Part shown: positions 27,082-36,221 of the stretch, one piece after another
Layout of the letters: each line of letters starts with the position of its first letter
Position numbering within the stretch: position 1 is the first letter of the stretch
NCBI RefSeq assembly: GCF_963675585.1
Contig: NZ_OY776411.1
Coordinates: 811,001 to 875,000, forward strand
Length of the DNA: 64,000 bases
Direction of reading: 5' to 3'
Source: an uncultured Draconibacterium sp.
Lineage (GTDB): Bacteria; Bacteroidota; Bacteroidia; Bacteroidales; Prolixibacteraceae
Notes under the pieces: generated by a model
The model's input: only the letters and a program-made list of their open reading frames with translations
Databases searched by the model: none
What the model was told of the DNA's origin: nothing
Translations under genes and position numbers: made by a program

Positions 27082-27489
27082 ATGAAAAAAATATTTCAAA
27101 CAAAAATTTATTCAAACAATGCAAGCATCGGACTACTATTGTTGCGTGTAAGTGCAGGTGGTTTTATGCTAACACACGGATATCCCAAATTACAACGTTT
27201 GCTTGCCGGCGAATTTCAATTTGGCGATCCACTGGGTCTGGGCCCTGAAGTGTCGCTGGTTTTGGCGGTTTTTGCCGAAGTTGTATGTTCCATATTGCTT
27301 GTGCTTGGTTTGGGAACCCGGCTGGCCACCATTCCATTAATTGTAACCATGGCCGTAGCAGCGTTTATTGCACATGGCGCCGATCCTTTTGGAAGAAAAG
27401 AACTGGCGCTAATGTATTTGGTTAGTTATGTTGTTTTGCTGCTAAACGGAGCTGGAAAATTTTCGATGGATAAGATAATTGGAAAATAA
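27082..27489 (+). CDS. DoxX family membrane protein
   Basis: 135 residues with four hydrophobic helices. DoxX features: 'GLLLLRVSAGGFMLTHGYPKL', 'VFAEVVCSILLVLGLGTR', 'GRKELALMYLVSYVVLLL'. DoxX-type proteins are inner-membrane subunits linked to quinone/redox functions; the specific role here is unknown. Confidence 0.9.
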   Translation: MKKIFQTKIYSNNASIGLLLLRVSAGGFMLTHGYPKLQRLLAGEFQFGDPLGLGPEVSLVLAVFAEVVCSILLVLGLGTRLATIPLIVTMAVAAFIAHGADPFGRKELALMYLVSYVVLLLNGAGKFSMDKIIGK

Positions 27490-27775
27490 GCAGCAAGCCA
27501 CAAGCTGCAAGCGACAAGCCTCATCCAGTTGACAAATGACCGATGACAATTGTCTTTCTTCCAGCCTCCAACTTTCTTCACTTCACTGAACACTGTGACT
27601 GAGACTTTCTTTTACTAGCTACAAGCCTCAAGCTACAAGCTGCAAGCCGCATCCAATAGACAAATGACCGATGACCATTGTCTTTCTTCCAACTTTCTTC
27701 ACTGAACACTGTGACTGTGACTGTGACTGATTACTTTCTTCCAACTTCGGGCTTCCAACTTTCTTTTGTCTATAT
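27490..27775. repeat. two tandem ~130-bp low-complexity repeats
   Basis: Two copies of 'caagctgcaagc..caagcc', 'gacaaatgaccgatgac.attgtctttcttcc' and 'cactgaacactgtgactg', then 'gtgactgtgactgattac'. Read on the opposite strand the words match the porW-porX repeat (ctgaacactg/cagtgttcag, ggttgtc.., cttccggcttcc). No gene. Confidence 0.75.
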
Positions 27776-27817
27776 TTGCCCACGGAAATTTATCCGCACT
27801 TTATAGAAAAAATAAAC

Positions 27818-28960
27818 ATGTCATTTACGAACCTGGGATTATCGCCGGCCTTACTAAAGGTATTGTCCGAACAGAACTACTCGAAAGCCTATCCAATTCA
27901 GAAATCAGCAATTCCTGCCATTTTAAAGGGGAACGACGTACTGGGTATTGCAGCAACCGGTTCGGGAAAAACAGCCGGTTTTGTTCTGCCTTTGCTCATG
28001 AACATGCAAAACAGGCTGGTTACAAAAAACCGGCACATCACTGTTTTGACAGTAGTACCCACCCGCGAACTGGCAGTTCAGGTAAACGAAGTATTTCAAA
28101 CCTTTGTTTCGGGGCTTGCAAAACCAGTTAAATCGATGGCGGTGTATGGCGGTGTTTCCATCAATCCGCAAATGATTGGCTTGCAGGGAGTAAATGTACT
28201 GGTAGCAACACCCGGCCGGCTTTTGGAGCTGGTTGAATCAAAGGCCGTACATTTAAGCGATGTACAAATACTGGTGCTCGATGAAGCCGACAAAATGCTG
28301 AATCTTGGTTTTAAGGATGAGATGAACCGGATATTTGCGCTGCTGCCGCAAAAACGTCAGAACCTGTTGTTTTCGGCCACCCTAAGCGACGATTTAAACA
28401 GCATTACACAGGTATTGTTAAACAAGCCAGTGGTCATTAAAATTACTCCCGAAACAAATATCCTCAGCCAAATCGACCAGGTGGCTTATTTTGTGCAAGA
28501 GGAAAGAAAAGGTCCCCTGTTGCGTTATTTGATTAAAACCAAAAAGTGGAAGCAGGTATTGGTTTTTACCTCGTCGGGATTTAAAGCCGATGCTGTTGCC
28601 GATAAATTAATTAAAAACGGAATCGATGCCGAGGCCATTCACGGCAAAAAAAGCCAGTGGGTGCGAACCGAAGCCTTACGCCAGTTTAAGGCAGGCGACA
28701 TTCAGGTGCTGGTCACCACCGATTTATTAGCGCGTGGTATCGATATCGAATTTTTACCCTGTGTAATTAACTACGAATTGCCGCGCTCTCCAAAAGATTA
28801 TATTCACCGCATTGGGCGAACCGGGCGTGCCGAAGCACCGGGTGAAGCCATTTCTCTGATTGCTCCCGACGACGAACATCATTTTAAAATCATCCAAAAA
28901 AAGATGGGCAGAATGGTGGACCGAATCGAAACCGATGACATAGATCTAAGAGGATTTTAA
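27818..28960 (+). CDS. DEAD-box RNA helicase (RhlE-like)
   Basis: 380 residues from ATG 27818 (MSFTNLGLSPALL), preferred to an upstream TTG that would add non-conserved sequence. All helicase motifs are visible: Q motif 'YSKAYPIQ', I 'ATGSGKT', Ia 'PTRELAVQ', Ib 'ATPGRLLEL', II 'LDEADKML', III 'FSATL', IV-V 'VLVFTSSG' and 'VTTDLLARGIDIE', VI 'HRIGRTGRA'. The short C-terminus lacks the long basic tail of many RhlE proteins. Acts in RNA remodelling or ribosome assembly. Confidence 0.93.
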   Translation: MSFTNLGLSPALLKVLSEQNYSKAYPIQKSAIPAILKGNDVLGIAATGSGKTAGFVLPLLMNMQNRLVTKNRHITVLTVVPTRELAVQVNEVFQTFVSGLAKPVKSMAVYGGVSINPQMIGLQGVNVLVATPGRLLELVESKAVHLSDVQILVLDEADKMLNLGFKDEMNRIFALLPQKRQNLLFSATLSDDLNSITQVLLNKPVVIKITPETNILSQIDQVAYFVQEERKGPLLRYLIKTKKWKQVLVFTSSGFKADAVADKLIKNGIDAEAIHGKKSQWVRTEALRQFKAGDIQVLVTTDLLARGIDIEFLPCVINYELPRSPKDYIHRIGRTGRAEAPGEAISLIAPDDEHHFKIIQKKMGRMVDRIETDDIDLRGF

Positions 28961-29260
28961 GCTCAAACAACTTGCTGAATTCCTCCGGAATAACTCACAC
29001 CATCTTTCACAAATTGGTCCCTGCATCCATTGTTATACAACTAAAACAAGCTCTTCAAGCTCTTTTCGTAAGGCAAAGCGGCCACTGTTTTTGCAACTTG
29101 TTTATCTTTCAATTTAGACTATTTTCAAATTGAAAACAGGACCGAAAGAATGAGAAAAATCTATATTTTATTCATGGAGTTTATCTTACATTTACCGTAA
29201 AAAAAGAAAGCCTGAATTAGTTAAACAGCATTCCTGTCTCCAACTGCAAATTTAAATCCT
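28961..29260. other. intergenic region, nothing recognised
   Basis: 300 bp between the helicase and a secreted-protein gene. No palindrome, RNA gene or convincing promoter was seen. Confidence 0.4.
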
Positions 29261-30232
29261 ATGAAATATTATTATGTTTTGTCAACCTTTGTGGTACTAC
29301 TGATCTTTGGACTGAAAAGTTCTGCGCAGGATCGTATTATTTTGAACAGCGGCGACACATTAACATGTATCATCAGCAAGGAAAGCAAAAGTTACATTCA
29401 CTTTTATCAGTACTTTAACGGCGTTTCGTCGAAAGGGAAAGTAGAAAAAGCCAAGGTTCGTGAGTGGACATACAAAACCGCGGCCAATCCCCTGGAAGTT
29501 GAAAACCTGAAAACGGTTAATGCAGAAGAAACGAATACTGAACCAGAGCAAGTGCAGGTACAGGAGAAAACGAAACCAACTCCGGATTATGGTAAAATAC
29601 GGGCTTCATTAAGTGGAGGATCGGGCTATTTGCTGGGCAAAACTTCCGAAGCCGAAAAAAACCTGCAGGCAATGGGCATCAGCAATTCTCTTTCAGAAGA
29701 ATATTACAAAAACTTTAAATGGGGGGCACAAGTTAAGGCCTCGCTTTATTTTTATCTGACAAAAGACTACTGGCTGGGTGCCATGTACAATGGTTTTTAT
29801 TCCAATGCCGAAATTACCAGTTCAATGCAAATGGACGAAACAAACATGTACTACGGCGCACTTGGCGAACGTTATTTTGTCAATTTTGCCGGCCTTTCGC
29901 TCTATTCTTCTTCACGAGTAGGTAAGGCGCAAAAGCTCCTTGTCAATTCGTCGTACTCCATTGGCCCGGCTTTTTATCGCGATGAAGCACAAATGTACAA
30001 CGAACAGGTTCTTATCCAGGGAACCACTCTCGGATCGAACCTCACCCTGGGACTTGAGTATTTTATACAACCAAAACTGAGCATCAGTTTCGACACAGGG
30101 CTTTTTCTGGGAAAAGTGAGTAAGATAAGCCTTAAAACCAGCGAAGGCAGCAATGAAGTAGAACTGGACAAGGAAAACTATGAAAACCTGAGTCGTTTGG
30201 ATCTGTCGTTTGGTATTGTGTACTATTGGTAA
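29261..30232 (+). CDS. secreted outer-membrane beta-barrel-like protein
   Basis: 323 residues with a Sec signal peptide (MKYYYVLSTFVVLLIFGLKS, cleavage near SSAQ). Residues ~23-75 form the small beta domain often found at the N-terminus of such proteins ('DRIILNSGDTLTCIISKES'), then an acidic linker (~85-105). From ~110 on, alternating amphipathic strands end in 'DLSFGIVYYW' with a terminal aromatic, fitting an outer-membrane barrel. Function unknown. It ends 17 bp before the next lipoprotein ATG, so the two are likely co-transcribed. Confidence 0.75.
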   Translation: MKYYYVLSTFVVLLIFGLKSSAQDRIILNSGDTLTCIISKESKSYIHFYQYFNGVSSKGKVEKAKVREWTYKTAANPLEVENLKTVNAEETNTEPEQVQVQEKTKPTPDYGKIRASLSGGSGYLLGKTSEAEKNLQAMGISNSLSEEYYKNFKWGAQVKASLYFYLTKDYWLGAMYNGFYSNAEITSSMQMDETNMYYGALGERYFVNFAGLSLYSSSRVGKAQKLLVNSSYSIGPAFYRDEAQMYNEQVLIQGTTLGSNLTLGLEYFIQPKLSISFDTGLFLGKVSKISLKTSEGSNEVELDKENYENLSRLDLSFGIVYYW

Positions 30233-30249
30233 ATCCACCTTCAAAAAAA

Positions 30250-32016
30250 ATGAAAATGAAAATAAATTCATATCGCAGCACCTCAAGTCATATTTCCGGA
30301 AACAAGAAACAGTTCATTTCCGGGATACTGTTCACCTTTGTACTTCTGTTTTTTGGAGGCTGTAATTTTGATTTTCCGGAAGCAAACCAGGATCCTGTAT
30401 TTTCGATCGATACCGAACTTCATTTTGATACCGGTGTTCAGGGAGGAGTACTGAATTTAGGTTTGGACGGAATGGGTGACGAGCCTTACCAGATTGTTGT
30501 GTATCCGCAATGGATCGACATAAAAACCTTTGAAGGAAGGCTGCAAAATGGCTATTGCTCTGTTCCTTTCGACTTTATAAATGTGGAGAATTTTCTTTTT
30601 GAAGGCAGGGCCGAAGGGTATGTGTACATAAAACTCGGATCGGCGGGCATATTTCAGGTGAGTGTTAGCTACGGAATTAGCAAAATTGAACAGCCACCGG
30701 TTGAAGGCGAGGTTCCGCTTTACTGCAACACGGCACAAATCGATTTTGGAACCGAAGAAACGCGTCATCTGGCGTTTACAAACAAAGGCGAGGTGGACAA
30801 AACCTGGTACATCGACAACATTCCGGGCTGGCTTTCCATATCAAAAACATCAGGTGCGTTAATGGCCGGAGAAACAGATATACTAACACTTACCGTAAAT
30901 CGTGATGGACTTGCTCCGGGCGACTACAGTCAGATCATTAATCTGGAATCGACCAGACCACAACTCTCGCATGGCATTTTAATTACCATGCAGGTAACCG
31001 AAACAGCTCCACCGGTAAGCTCCTCGGTTTTAAAATGGTTCGATGGCGAACTGAAAGATGCCTTTTTCAACAAAACAAACAATCATTTGTACCTGCTTAC
31101 AAAATCGCCGAACCAAATGTTGATACTGGCGCCGGGAACTGAGTCGCTGCAGACTTATCCGCTCGAAAGGATTCCAAATTGTATGGATCTTACTGCCGAT
31201 GGAAAAACAATCGCCATTGGATACAATCAGGCCTATGTTGATTTGATTAATGCCGAAACACTGGAGCGGATTCAAATGTACGAAACTGACTGTGTTCCTT
31301 TTGATTTGGTATTTGGCGAAAACGGCTGGTGTTACCTTGCTCCTGAGACCGATCAATGGGTACATTTTTACAGCCTCAATCTTGAAACAGGTGTCACCTA
31401 CAAGTCAAGCTCATCGGTGGCCATTTACGAAAAATCGGTTTTGGTAAAAATGCCCGATAAACCATTGGTGTATATTACCCGTCCGCAACTGTCGCCAACG
31501 GGTTTGCTTATTGCCAATATTGAAAATGGCATTGCCAACGATACCCTTCCGTACTGGCACGAAACGATTGGCAGCAGGTTCTGGTTTTCGAAAGACGGCA
31601 GCAAAATACTGGGCGGAACCAAAGAAATTTTTCAGACTCCGGATTATACAACCAACTCAACCCACGGGGAAGATCTTACAAAGTTTGGAACGATCGATAT
31701 TCCGGGATACAATATCCAAAGTCTCGATTACAACGAAACCCGCGAATGTTTTTATGTGGTTGGTTCGGATTATATGTGGACGGCAGAAAATGCCGAAACC
31801 ATTTACCAGGTAGATGCGGTAAGTTACTCGGCAGTTAAATCGTTTAAGGTGAATACCTATCCGGGAACTTTAAATAACCGGTCTTATCCTAAAATGGATG
31901 TACATTTTGTGTTTACCAACCGGGAAGGCACCGAGCTGTTTGCCATTAAAAATGTGGCACGCGACCTGGAAATGAACAAGTGGGCAGTTGAAATATTTAG
32001 CCTTTCGGAAGAATAA
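30250..32016 (+). CDS. BACON-domain lipoprotein with C-terminal beta-propeller
   Basis: 588 residues from ATG 30250 (the upstream TTG overlaps the previous gene). Lipobox FGGC at ~residues 37-40, then 'NFDFPEANQDP'. Residues ~160-255 form a BACON-like Ig domain ('NKGEVDKTWYIDNIPGWLSISKTSGAL', 'LTVNRDGLAPGDYSQII'). Residues ~265-585 contain WD/YVTN-like blades ('LTADGKTIAIGYNQAYVDLI', 'FSKDGSKILGG'). BACON domains in Bacteroidota bind glycans or mucin, or act as spacers on surface proteins. Predicted surface or periplasmic lipoprotein; ligand unknown. Confidence 0.8.
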   Translation: MKMKINSYRSTSSHISGNKKQFISGILFTFVLLFFGGCNFDFPEANQDPVFSIDTELHFDTGVQGGVLNLGLDGMGDEPYQIVVYPQWIDIKTFEGRLQNGYCSVPFDFINVENFLFEGRAEGYVYIKLGSAGIFQVSVSYGISKIEQPPVEGEVPLYCNTAQIDFGTEETRHLAFTNKGEVDKTWYIDNIPGWLSISKTSGALMAGETDILTLTVNRDGLAPGDYSQIINLESTRPQLSHGILITMQVTETAPPVSSSVLKWFDGELKDAFFNKTNNHLYLLTKSPNQMLILAPGTESLQTYPLERIPNCMDLTADGKTIAIGYNQAYVDLINAETLERIQMYETDCVPFDLVFGENGWCYLAPETDQWVHFYSLNLETGVTYKSSSSVAIYEKSVLVKMPDKPLVYITRPQLSPTGLLIANIENGIANDTLPYWHETIGSRFWFSKDGSKILGGTKEIFQTPDYTTNSTHGEDLTKFGTIDIPGYNIQSLDYNETRECFYVVGSDYMWTAENAETIYQVDAVSYSAVKSFKVNTYPGTLNNRSYPKMDVHFVFTNREGTELFAIKNVARDLEMNKWAVEIFSLSEE

Positions 32017-32235
32017 GGAAGCTAGCGACCGAAGCAAAACTGTTTCAATTAGATAGCATCTCACCTACCCCTTGTTTGTAACGAGGGGTGTATTGCTTTT
32101 TCGTTTGCAACGAGCGATAACCAACCTTTTGTTTACATGCTCTTTTGTATTACTCCAAAAAAACAGACCCTGAAACAATCGGATTGTGAATTAGGTTCTT
32201 TTTCATACGAGTTGGTCAAAAGGCTCAATTTTTTT
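32017..32235. other. intergenic region before sigZ
   Basis: Contains a weak hairpin ACCCCT...AGGGGT near 32069-32090 that could end the preceding transcript. Otherwise AT-rich with no gene. Confidence 0.4.
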
Positions 32236-32261
32236 GCAACCTTTTTTAATAACTTCGTCTA
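32236..32261 (+). promoter_or_regulatory. putative ECF-type promoter of sigZ
   Basis: GCAACC (32236-32241) and CGTCTA (32256-32261), 14 bp apart and ~20 bp before the start codon, resemble the AACC / CGTC elements used by ECF sigma factors and autoregulated ECF genes in Bacteroidota. Autoregulation of sigZ is an inference. Confidence 0.5.
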
Positions 32262-32282
32262 TATTGTACAGAACATTTGACA

Positions 32283-32852
32283 ATGGAAAAAAAAGAACAA
32301 ATTCACATAGAATCCATCTGGAACGAATATTACGATCAGCTGCTGCATTTTATACGCAACAGCATTCCGGATAAGGCAACAGCTGAAGATATTCTTCAGA
32401 ACGTTTTTATAAAGATTCTGACCAACATCGATTCGTTAAAAGACAGTACAAAAATGAAAAGCTGGTTGTTTCAGATCACCCGAAATGCCATCGCCGATCA
32501 TTACCGGCAATCAAAGAAATCTGAAAATTTTTCCGTATTACCGGCCGAAACAGATGATGAAATTACCGAAGATGTGATGGAAGAGGTGGAGAGCTGGGTT
32601 GCTCCCTTCATCAATGATCTTCCCGAAAAATACAAGGAAGCACTCCTTCTGTCAGAGCTAAAAGGCATGTCGCAAAAAGAGCTGGCGGTGCAACAAGGTA
32701 TTTCCTACCCCGCAGCAAAAGCCAGGGTGCACCGCGGGCGGCTACTGCTCAAACAAAGGTTAAGCGAGTGCTGCAGCTTTCATACCGACAAATACGGGAC
32801 GATTATGAATTACAAATCGAATCGGAATTACTGCAAGTCGTGCAATAGTTAG
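32283..32852 (+). CDS. sigZ: ECF RNA polymerase sigma factor SigZ
   Basis: 189 residues from ATG 32283. Sigma region 2 (~10-75, 'DQLLHFIRNSI', 'EDILQNVFIKIL', 'MKSWLFQITRNAIADHYRQ') and region 4 (~115-165, 'LPEKYKEALLLSELKGMSQKELAVQQGISYPAAKARVHRGR') are complete. The C-terminus adds a Cys-rich tail (CC, then C and CKSC) characteristic of SigZ, which could bind a metal or arsenic. Followed by arsM, suggesting regulation by arsenic or thiol stress (inference). Confidence 0.9.
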   Translation: MEKKEQIHIESIWNEYYDQLLHFIRNSIPDKATAEDILQNVFIKILTNIDSLKDSTKMKSWLFQITRNAIADHYRQSKKSENFSVLPAETDDEITEDVMEEVESWVAPFINDLPEKYKEALLLSELKGMSQKELAVQQGISYPAAKARVHRGRLLLKQRLSECCSFHTDKYGTIMNYKSNRNYCKSCNS

Positions 32853-33066
32853 TGCGGCTTTAAGAGCTTATCCTTTCGATCCTATTTTTACCCCATCGCT
32901 GAAGGGTAAAAAAAATTGGTTATTGGGTAATCCAATAATTCCGATAACCTCATCTCCGTTAAGGAAGAGACCCTGAAACAAGTTCAGGATGACGAAACAA
33001 GAGTTTTGTTTGCATCCTTTTTTTCTTTTTCCGTCTACCAAGTGTAAACAATTAAAATTTATTTCG

Positions 33067-33879
33067 ATGGAAAAAAAGTACGATGAAATCAGAGAGGCAG
33101 TGCGCGAAAACTACAGCAAAGTGGTGGAAAATTATGTAAGCTCTGCCGGTTGCGGATGTGGCGATGGCAGCAATAACACCTGTTGCTCACCGGCTGAGCC
33201 GGGCTCTTTTTACAAAATATCATCCGATTTGGGTTACTCCGAAACAGAACTGTTAAAAGTACCTGAAGGTTCAAACCTGGGACTGGGTTGTGGAAATCCG
33301 CAGGCCATTGCAGCCATTCAAAAACACGAAACGGTGCTGGACCTAGGCAGCGGAGCCGGATTTGACGTGTTTCTTGCCGCCAATCAGCTCGAAAATACAG
33401 GAAAAGTGATTGGTGTAGATATGACCCCGACCATGATTTCAAAAGCAAGAGAAAATGCCCGCAACGGGAACTATACAAATGTTGAATTCCGGCTGGGTGA
33501 GATCGAAAATTTACCCCTTGCAGACAATTGTGTTGATGTGGTGATATCGAACTGCGTGGTTAACCTTTCGCCCGAAAAACAAAAGGTATTTAACGAGGTG
33601 TTCCGGGTATTAAAATCCGGTGGACGAATTGCCATTTCCGATGTGGTTGCCACCACCGTTTTACCTCAAAAGGTGTTAGAGGATATGGCCATGTATTCGA
33701 GTTGTATTTCGGGAGCTTCCACCATCCGGGAACTGGAAACCATACTTTCACAGGTGGGTTTTGAAAACATCAGAATTCAACCAAAAAACGAAAGCAAAGC
33801 GTTTATCCGCGATTGGGCGCCCGAAATTCCCATCTCAGAATTTATCGTTTCTGTAACGATTGAAGCTGTTAAACCTTAG
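33067..33879 (+). CDS. arsM: arsenite S-adenosylmethyltransferase
   Basis: 270 residues from ATG 33067. N-terminal Cys cluster 'AGCGCGDGSNNTCC'; SAM motif 'VLDLGSGAGFDVFLAA' at ~95; 'IGVDMTPTMISKARENA'. The two catalytic As(III)-binding Cys are present in 'ISNCVVNLSP' and 'YSSCISGAS'. The enzyme methylates arsenite to volatile or less toxic methyl arsenicals. It lies next to sigZ, a recurrent pairing in Bacteroidota (from memory). Confidence 0.95.
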   Translation: MEKKYDEIREAVRENYSKVVENYVSSAGCGCGDGSNNTCCSPAEPGSFYKISSDLGYSETELLKVPEGSNLGLGCGNPQAIAAIQKHETVLDLGSGAGFDVFLAANQLENTGKVIGVDMTPTMISKARENARNGNYTNVEFRLGEIENLPLADNCVDVVISNCVVNLSPEKQKVFNEVFRVLKSGGRIAISDVVATTVLPQKVLEDMAMYSSCISGASTIRELETILSQVGFENIRIQPKNESKAFIRDWAPEIPISEFIVSVTIEAVKP

Positions 33880-33979
33880 TGAACTGTTCCATATCCGACA
33901 GATTTGGCTGGAAATGAGTATTGGCCAGATTACGAATGGGTGCGACTTCATTTTAATAAAATAAATTAATAATGTTGAC

Positions 33980-34042
33980 CCCTCCAAACCTCCCCTAAAG
34001 GGGCGGCTAAAAGTCCCCTTTAGGGGATTTAAGGATTTGGGT
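33980..34042. repeat. dispersed CCCCTAAAGGGG palindrome pair
   Basis: CCCCTAAAGGGG (33992-34003) and CCCCTTTAGGGG (34015-34026) flank 'cggctaaaagt'. A palindromic intergenic unit common in Bacteroidota; it could act as a terminator for arsM. Confidence 0.6.
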
Positions 34043-34172
34043 AAGTACAAAATATAAGTTGTAAAAAATCTGAAAATGCATTTTGATACAACCTTCGCCT
34101 TTTCCTGAAACACCAATCTTCAATTCTGCACAAATTATTTAAATTTGCCACCCTAAACCTAATTTTACCAAA

Positions 34173-34985
34173 ATGAAATCTAAGAACTTTCTCATTCTTT
34201 TTTTATTCGTTTTACCGGCACTGACCGGCTTTGCTCAGGAAACGGAACACTACCCGGCTAACTATGCAAGTGCACCTCGCTTTAAAGCATTATTGTATTA
34301 CACCACCCGGGCCGAGCAGGCGCATGTGGATTTTGCGGAACAAACCGTCCGTTTTTTTCAAAGACTAAGCTGGGGCGAAGGATACATTCTTGATACATGC
34401 AGCGACTTTAGTTCTTATACTTTTGAAAAACTAAAGGAGTACGACATTCTGATTATGCCCAATGCCATGCCTTCGGATGCTGTCGGGCGTAAGGCTTTGG
34501 AGCAATACATGGAAAATGGTGGCGGTTGGCTGGGCTTTCATGCTTCGGCATACAACGACAAATCGACCAACTGGCCCTGGCTGGTCAGCTTTTTGGGTGG
34601 CGGTGTTTTTTACTGCAACAACTGGCCGCCTCAGCCTGTGCTTGTGCAGCTTGACAACAATACACATGCACTTACCAAAAATCTGCCTGCCGAATTTGTG
34701 GTACCGGCAAGCGAATGGTACCAGTGGAATCCCAGTCCGCGAAAAAACAGCGATGTGGAAGTTTTGCTTTCCATATCGCCGCGGAACTACCCGCTGGGAA
34801 TAAAAGATGTGGTAAGCTCGGGCGACTGGCCCATTGTGTGGACCAACAAAAAGTACCGGATGATTTACCTGAACATGGGACATGGCGACGAAGAATACAC
34901 CGATGCCGCACAAAATCTATTGTTTATCAATGCATTTCGCTGGGTGCTGACCCAAAGTCCCAAGGGCGATCCGTTTAAAAAGTAA
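34173..34985 (+). CDS. secreted ThuA-like protein
   Basis: 270 residues with a Sec signal peptide (ending GFAQ at ~22). A ThuA/class-I glutamine amidotransferase-like fold follows: 'FKALLYYTTRAEQAHVDFAEQTVRFF', 'LKEYDILIMPNAMPSDA', 'ENGGGWLGFHASAYN', 'PIVWTNKKYRMIYLNMGHGDEEY'. ThuA domains occur in sugar (trehalose, rare glycoside) metabolism; the enzyme activity is not firmly established. Confidence 0.87.
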   Translation: MKSKNFLILFLFVLPALTGFAQETEHYPANYASAPRFKALLYYTTRAEQAHVDFAEQTVRFFQRLSWGEGYILDTCSDFSSYTFEKLKEYDILIMPNAMPSDAVGRKALEQYMENGGGWLGFHASAYNDKSTNWPWLVSFLGGGVFYCNNWPPQPVLVQLDNNTHALTKNLPAEFVVPASEWYQWNPSPRKNSDVEVLLSISPRNYPLGIKDVVSSGDWPIVWTNKKYRMIYLNMGHGDEEYTDAAQNLLFINAFRWVLTQSPKGDPFKK

Positions 34986-35450
34986 ATGATTTTGCCCGGC
35001 CTTTTACTTTGTCATCTACCGAAAATTATCCAAAGACGAAGATACTGCCAACATTGACGAGATGGTGAATTGATTAAAACCACCACCTCGACCTTTTATT
35101 CGTACCTCACAAATGCCCACTCCTCCTGTGAGGAGGAGAAATTTGGCCAGTGGTTTCTGTTGTGGGAATGAGAATTTATTGGCCTCGGAAAGTTTCCCCT
35201 CCAAAAATCAAATCTTCCTTCTGCTTTCCCCTTTTAGGGGGAAATGTCAGGGTAAGGCATTTTAGCGGGGCTGACAAAGGGGGTGAGGGGTGTCAGCGTA
35301 ATAGTTAGTGCTTCGGAGAGAATAGTAGATATACGCTGACGGGGTGGTGAAATATTTTAATCCACCACCACCTTTTATTCGTTTCTCACAAAAGTACGTT
35401 CTGCCCAAAGTAGAAAGACTCGCACGATTCTATTGCCAACTCAAATTTTG
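34986..35450. repeat. single copy of the ACCACCTCGACC repeat element
   Basis: The stretch 35080-35375 matches the tandem units at 46463-47795: 'ccaccacctcgacctttta', a CTCCTCC...GGAGGAG hairpin, 'cccctttta.gggggaaatgtc', 'gacaaagggggtgaggggtgtcagcg' and the closing 'acgctgacggggtggtg'. It is followed by a second partial start (35360 on). Frames within it are not genes. Confidence 0.8.
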
Positions 35451-36221
35451 CTATTGCTCAAAATTTAGCGACCAATTGGGCAAGAACCATCCTTTCTGGT
35501 TTTCAATTTTTCGTACATGTACCGAAAAATTATTCCACAACTCCTGAAATTTCTCCGAATATTTGGCCTGAAGTTTCGTTTCCTGTTCCAGCATGGCCAT
35601 TTCGCTTTCTGCGCGTGACATGAGGATCCAGCAGGGTGTGTCGTAACCCATCCAAACGGTATAAACATCCCAGTCGGAAGTTTCTTCAACACTGTCGTAA
35701 AAGGCTTTGTATTTTTGAGCCGCTTCGGTGGCCTCTTTTTCATGACCCGGTTTCAGATACATAAAAGTCCACTCGCAATAGGTATTGTTTGCTGTTTGGC
35801 CCATCATTCCGTCGGGGTGGTACGAAAGATCTTTCGACCAGTGGATCACCATTTGCCGGGCAGTTGACAGGTCTTTAAACTTTTCATTGGCATCGTAGCC
35901 GGCTTCCTTCATTTTGCCGGTTAATTCGCCTGCTTTTTTAAACAGCTGATCGATGCCTGCAAAATTTTCAATCGGTAATACCCAGTAATACGAGCCTGAA
36001 TTGGTGGCGTAAGTGAAAATCGGAACGTCGAACTCAAATTTTTTCCAGTAGTCGACTGCTTCCTGCTGTACTTTAATAAATGTCTGGTTATCGGCAGGTT
36101 GAACAAACTCTTCGATCACATAATAAGTGGTCGGCATAACAGGAGCCTCCTGGGCCTGCGAAATAAAAGAACTCATTCCTGTAAAAAGGAAGATCAATAA
36201 AATTAATGCTGAACTTTTCAT
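35451..36221 (-). CDS. secreted protein of unknown function
   Basis: 256 residues with a Sec signal peptide (ending SQAQ at ~24). Two similar halves, each with a strand-helix pattern ('TTYYVIEEFVQPADNQTFIKVQQEAVDYWKKF', 'YCEWTFMYLKPGHEKEATEAAQKYKAFYDS'), suggest a duplicated ferredoxin-like/dimeric alpha-beta barrel. Many aromatic residues and a Trp-rich C-terminus. Periplasmic or extracellular; no function can be named. Confidence 0.75.
   Translation of the reverse strand: MKSSALILLIFLFTGMSSFISQAQEAPVMPTTYYVIEEFVQPADNQTFIKVQQEAVDYWKKFEFDVPIFTYATNSGSYYWVLPIENFAGIDQLFKKAGELTGKMKEAGYDANEKFKDLSTARQMVIHWSKDLSYHPDGMMGQTANNTYCEWTFMYLKPGHEKEATEAAQKYKAFYDSVEETSDWDVYTVWMGYDTPCWILMSRAESEMAMLEQETKLQAKYSEKFQELWNNFSVHVRKIENQKGWFLPNWSLNFEQ

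Noticed and set aside
28961-29260. Possible tRNA or small RNA gene
   Set aside because: No cloverleaf-like arms, T-loop motif or terminator could be found by eye in this or other gaps of the window.
35016-35204. Minus-strand frames in the repeat units (also 47188-47608)
   Set aside because: They translate the palindromic repeat element ('GGVG.CEVR.KGRGGG') wherever it occurs; no start signals and no conservation beyond the repeat.
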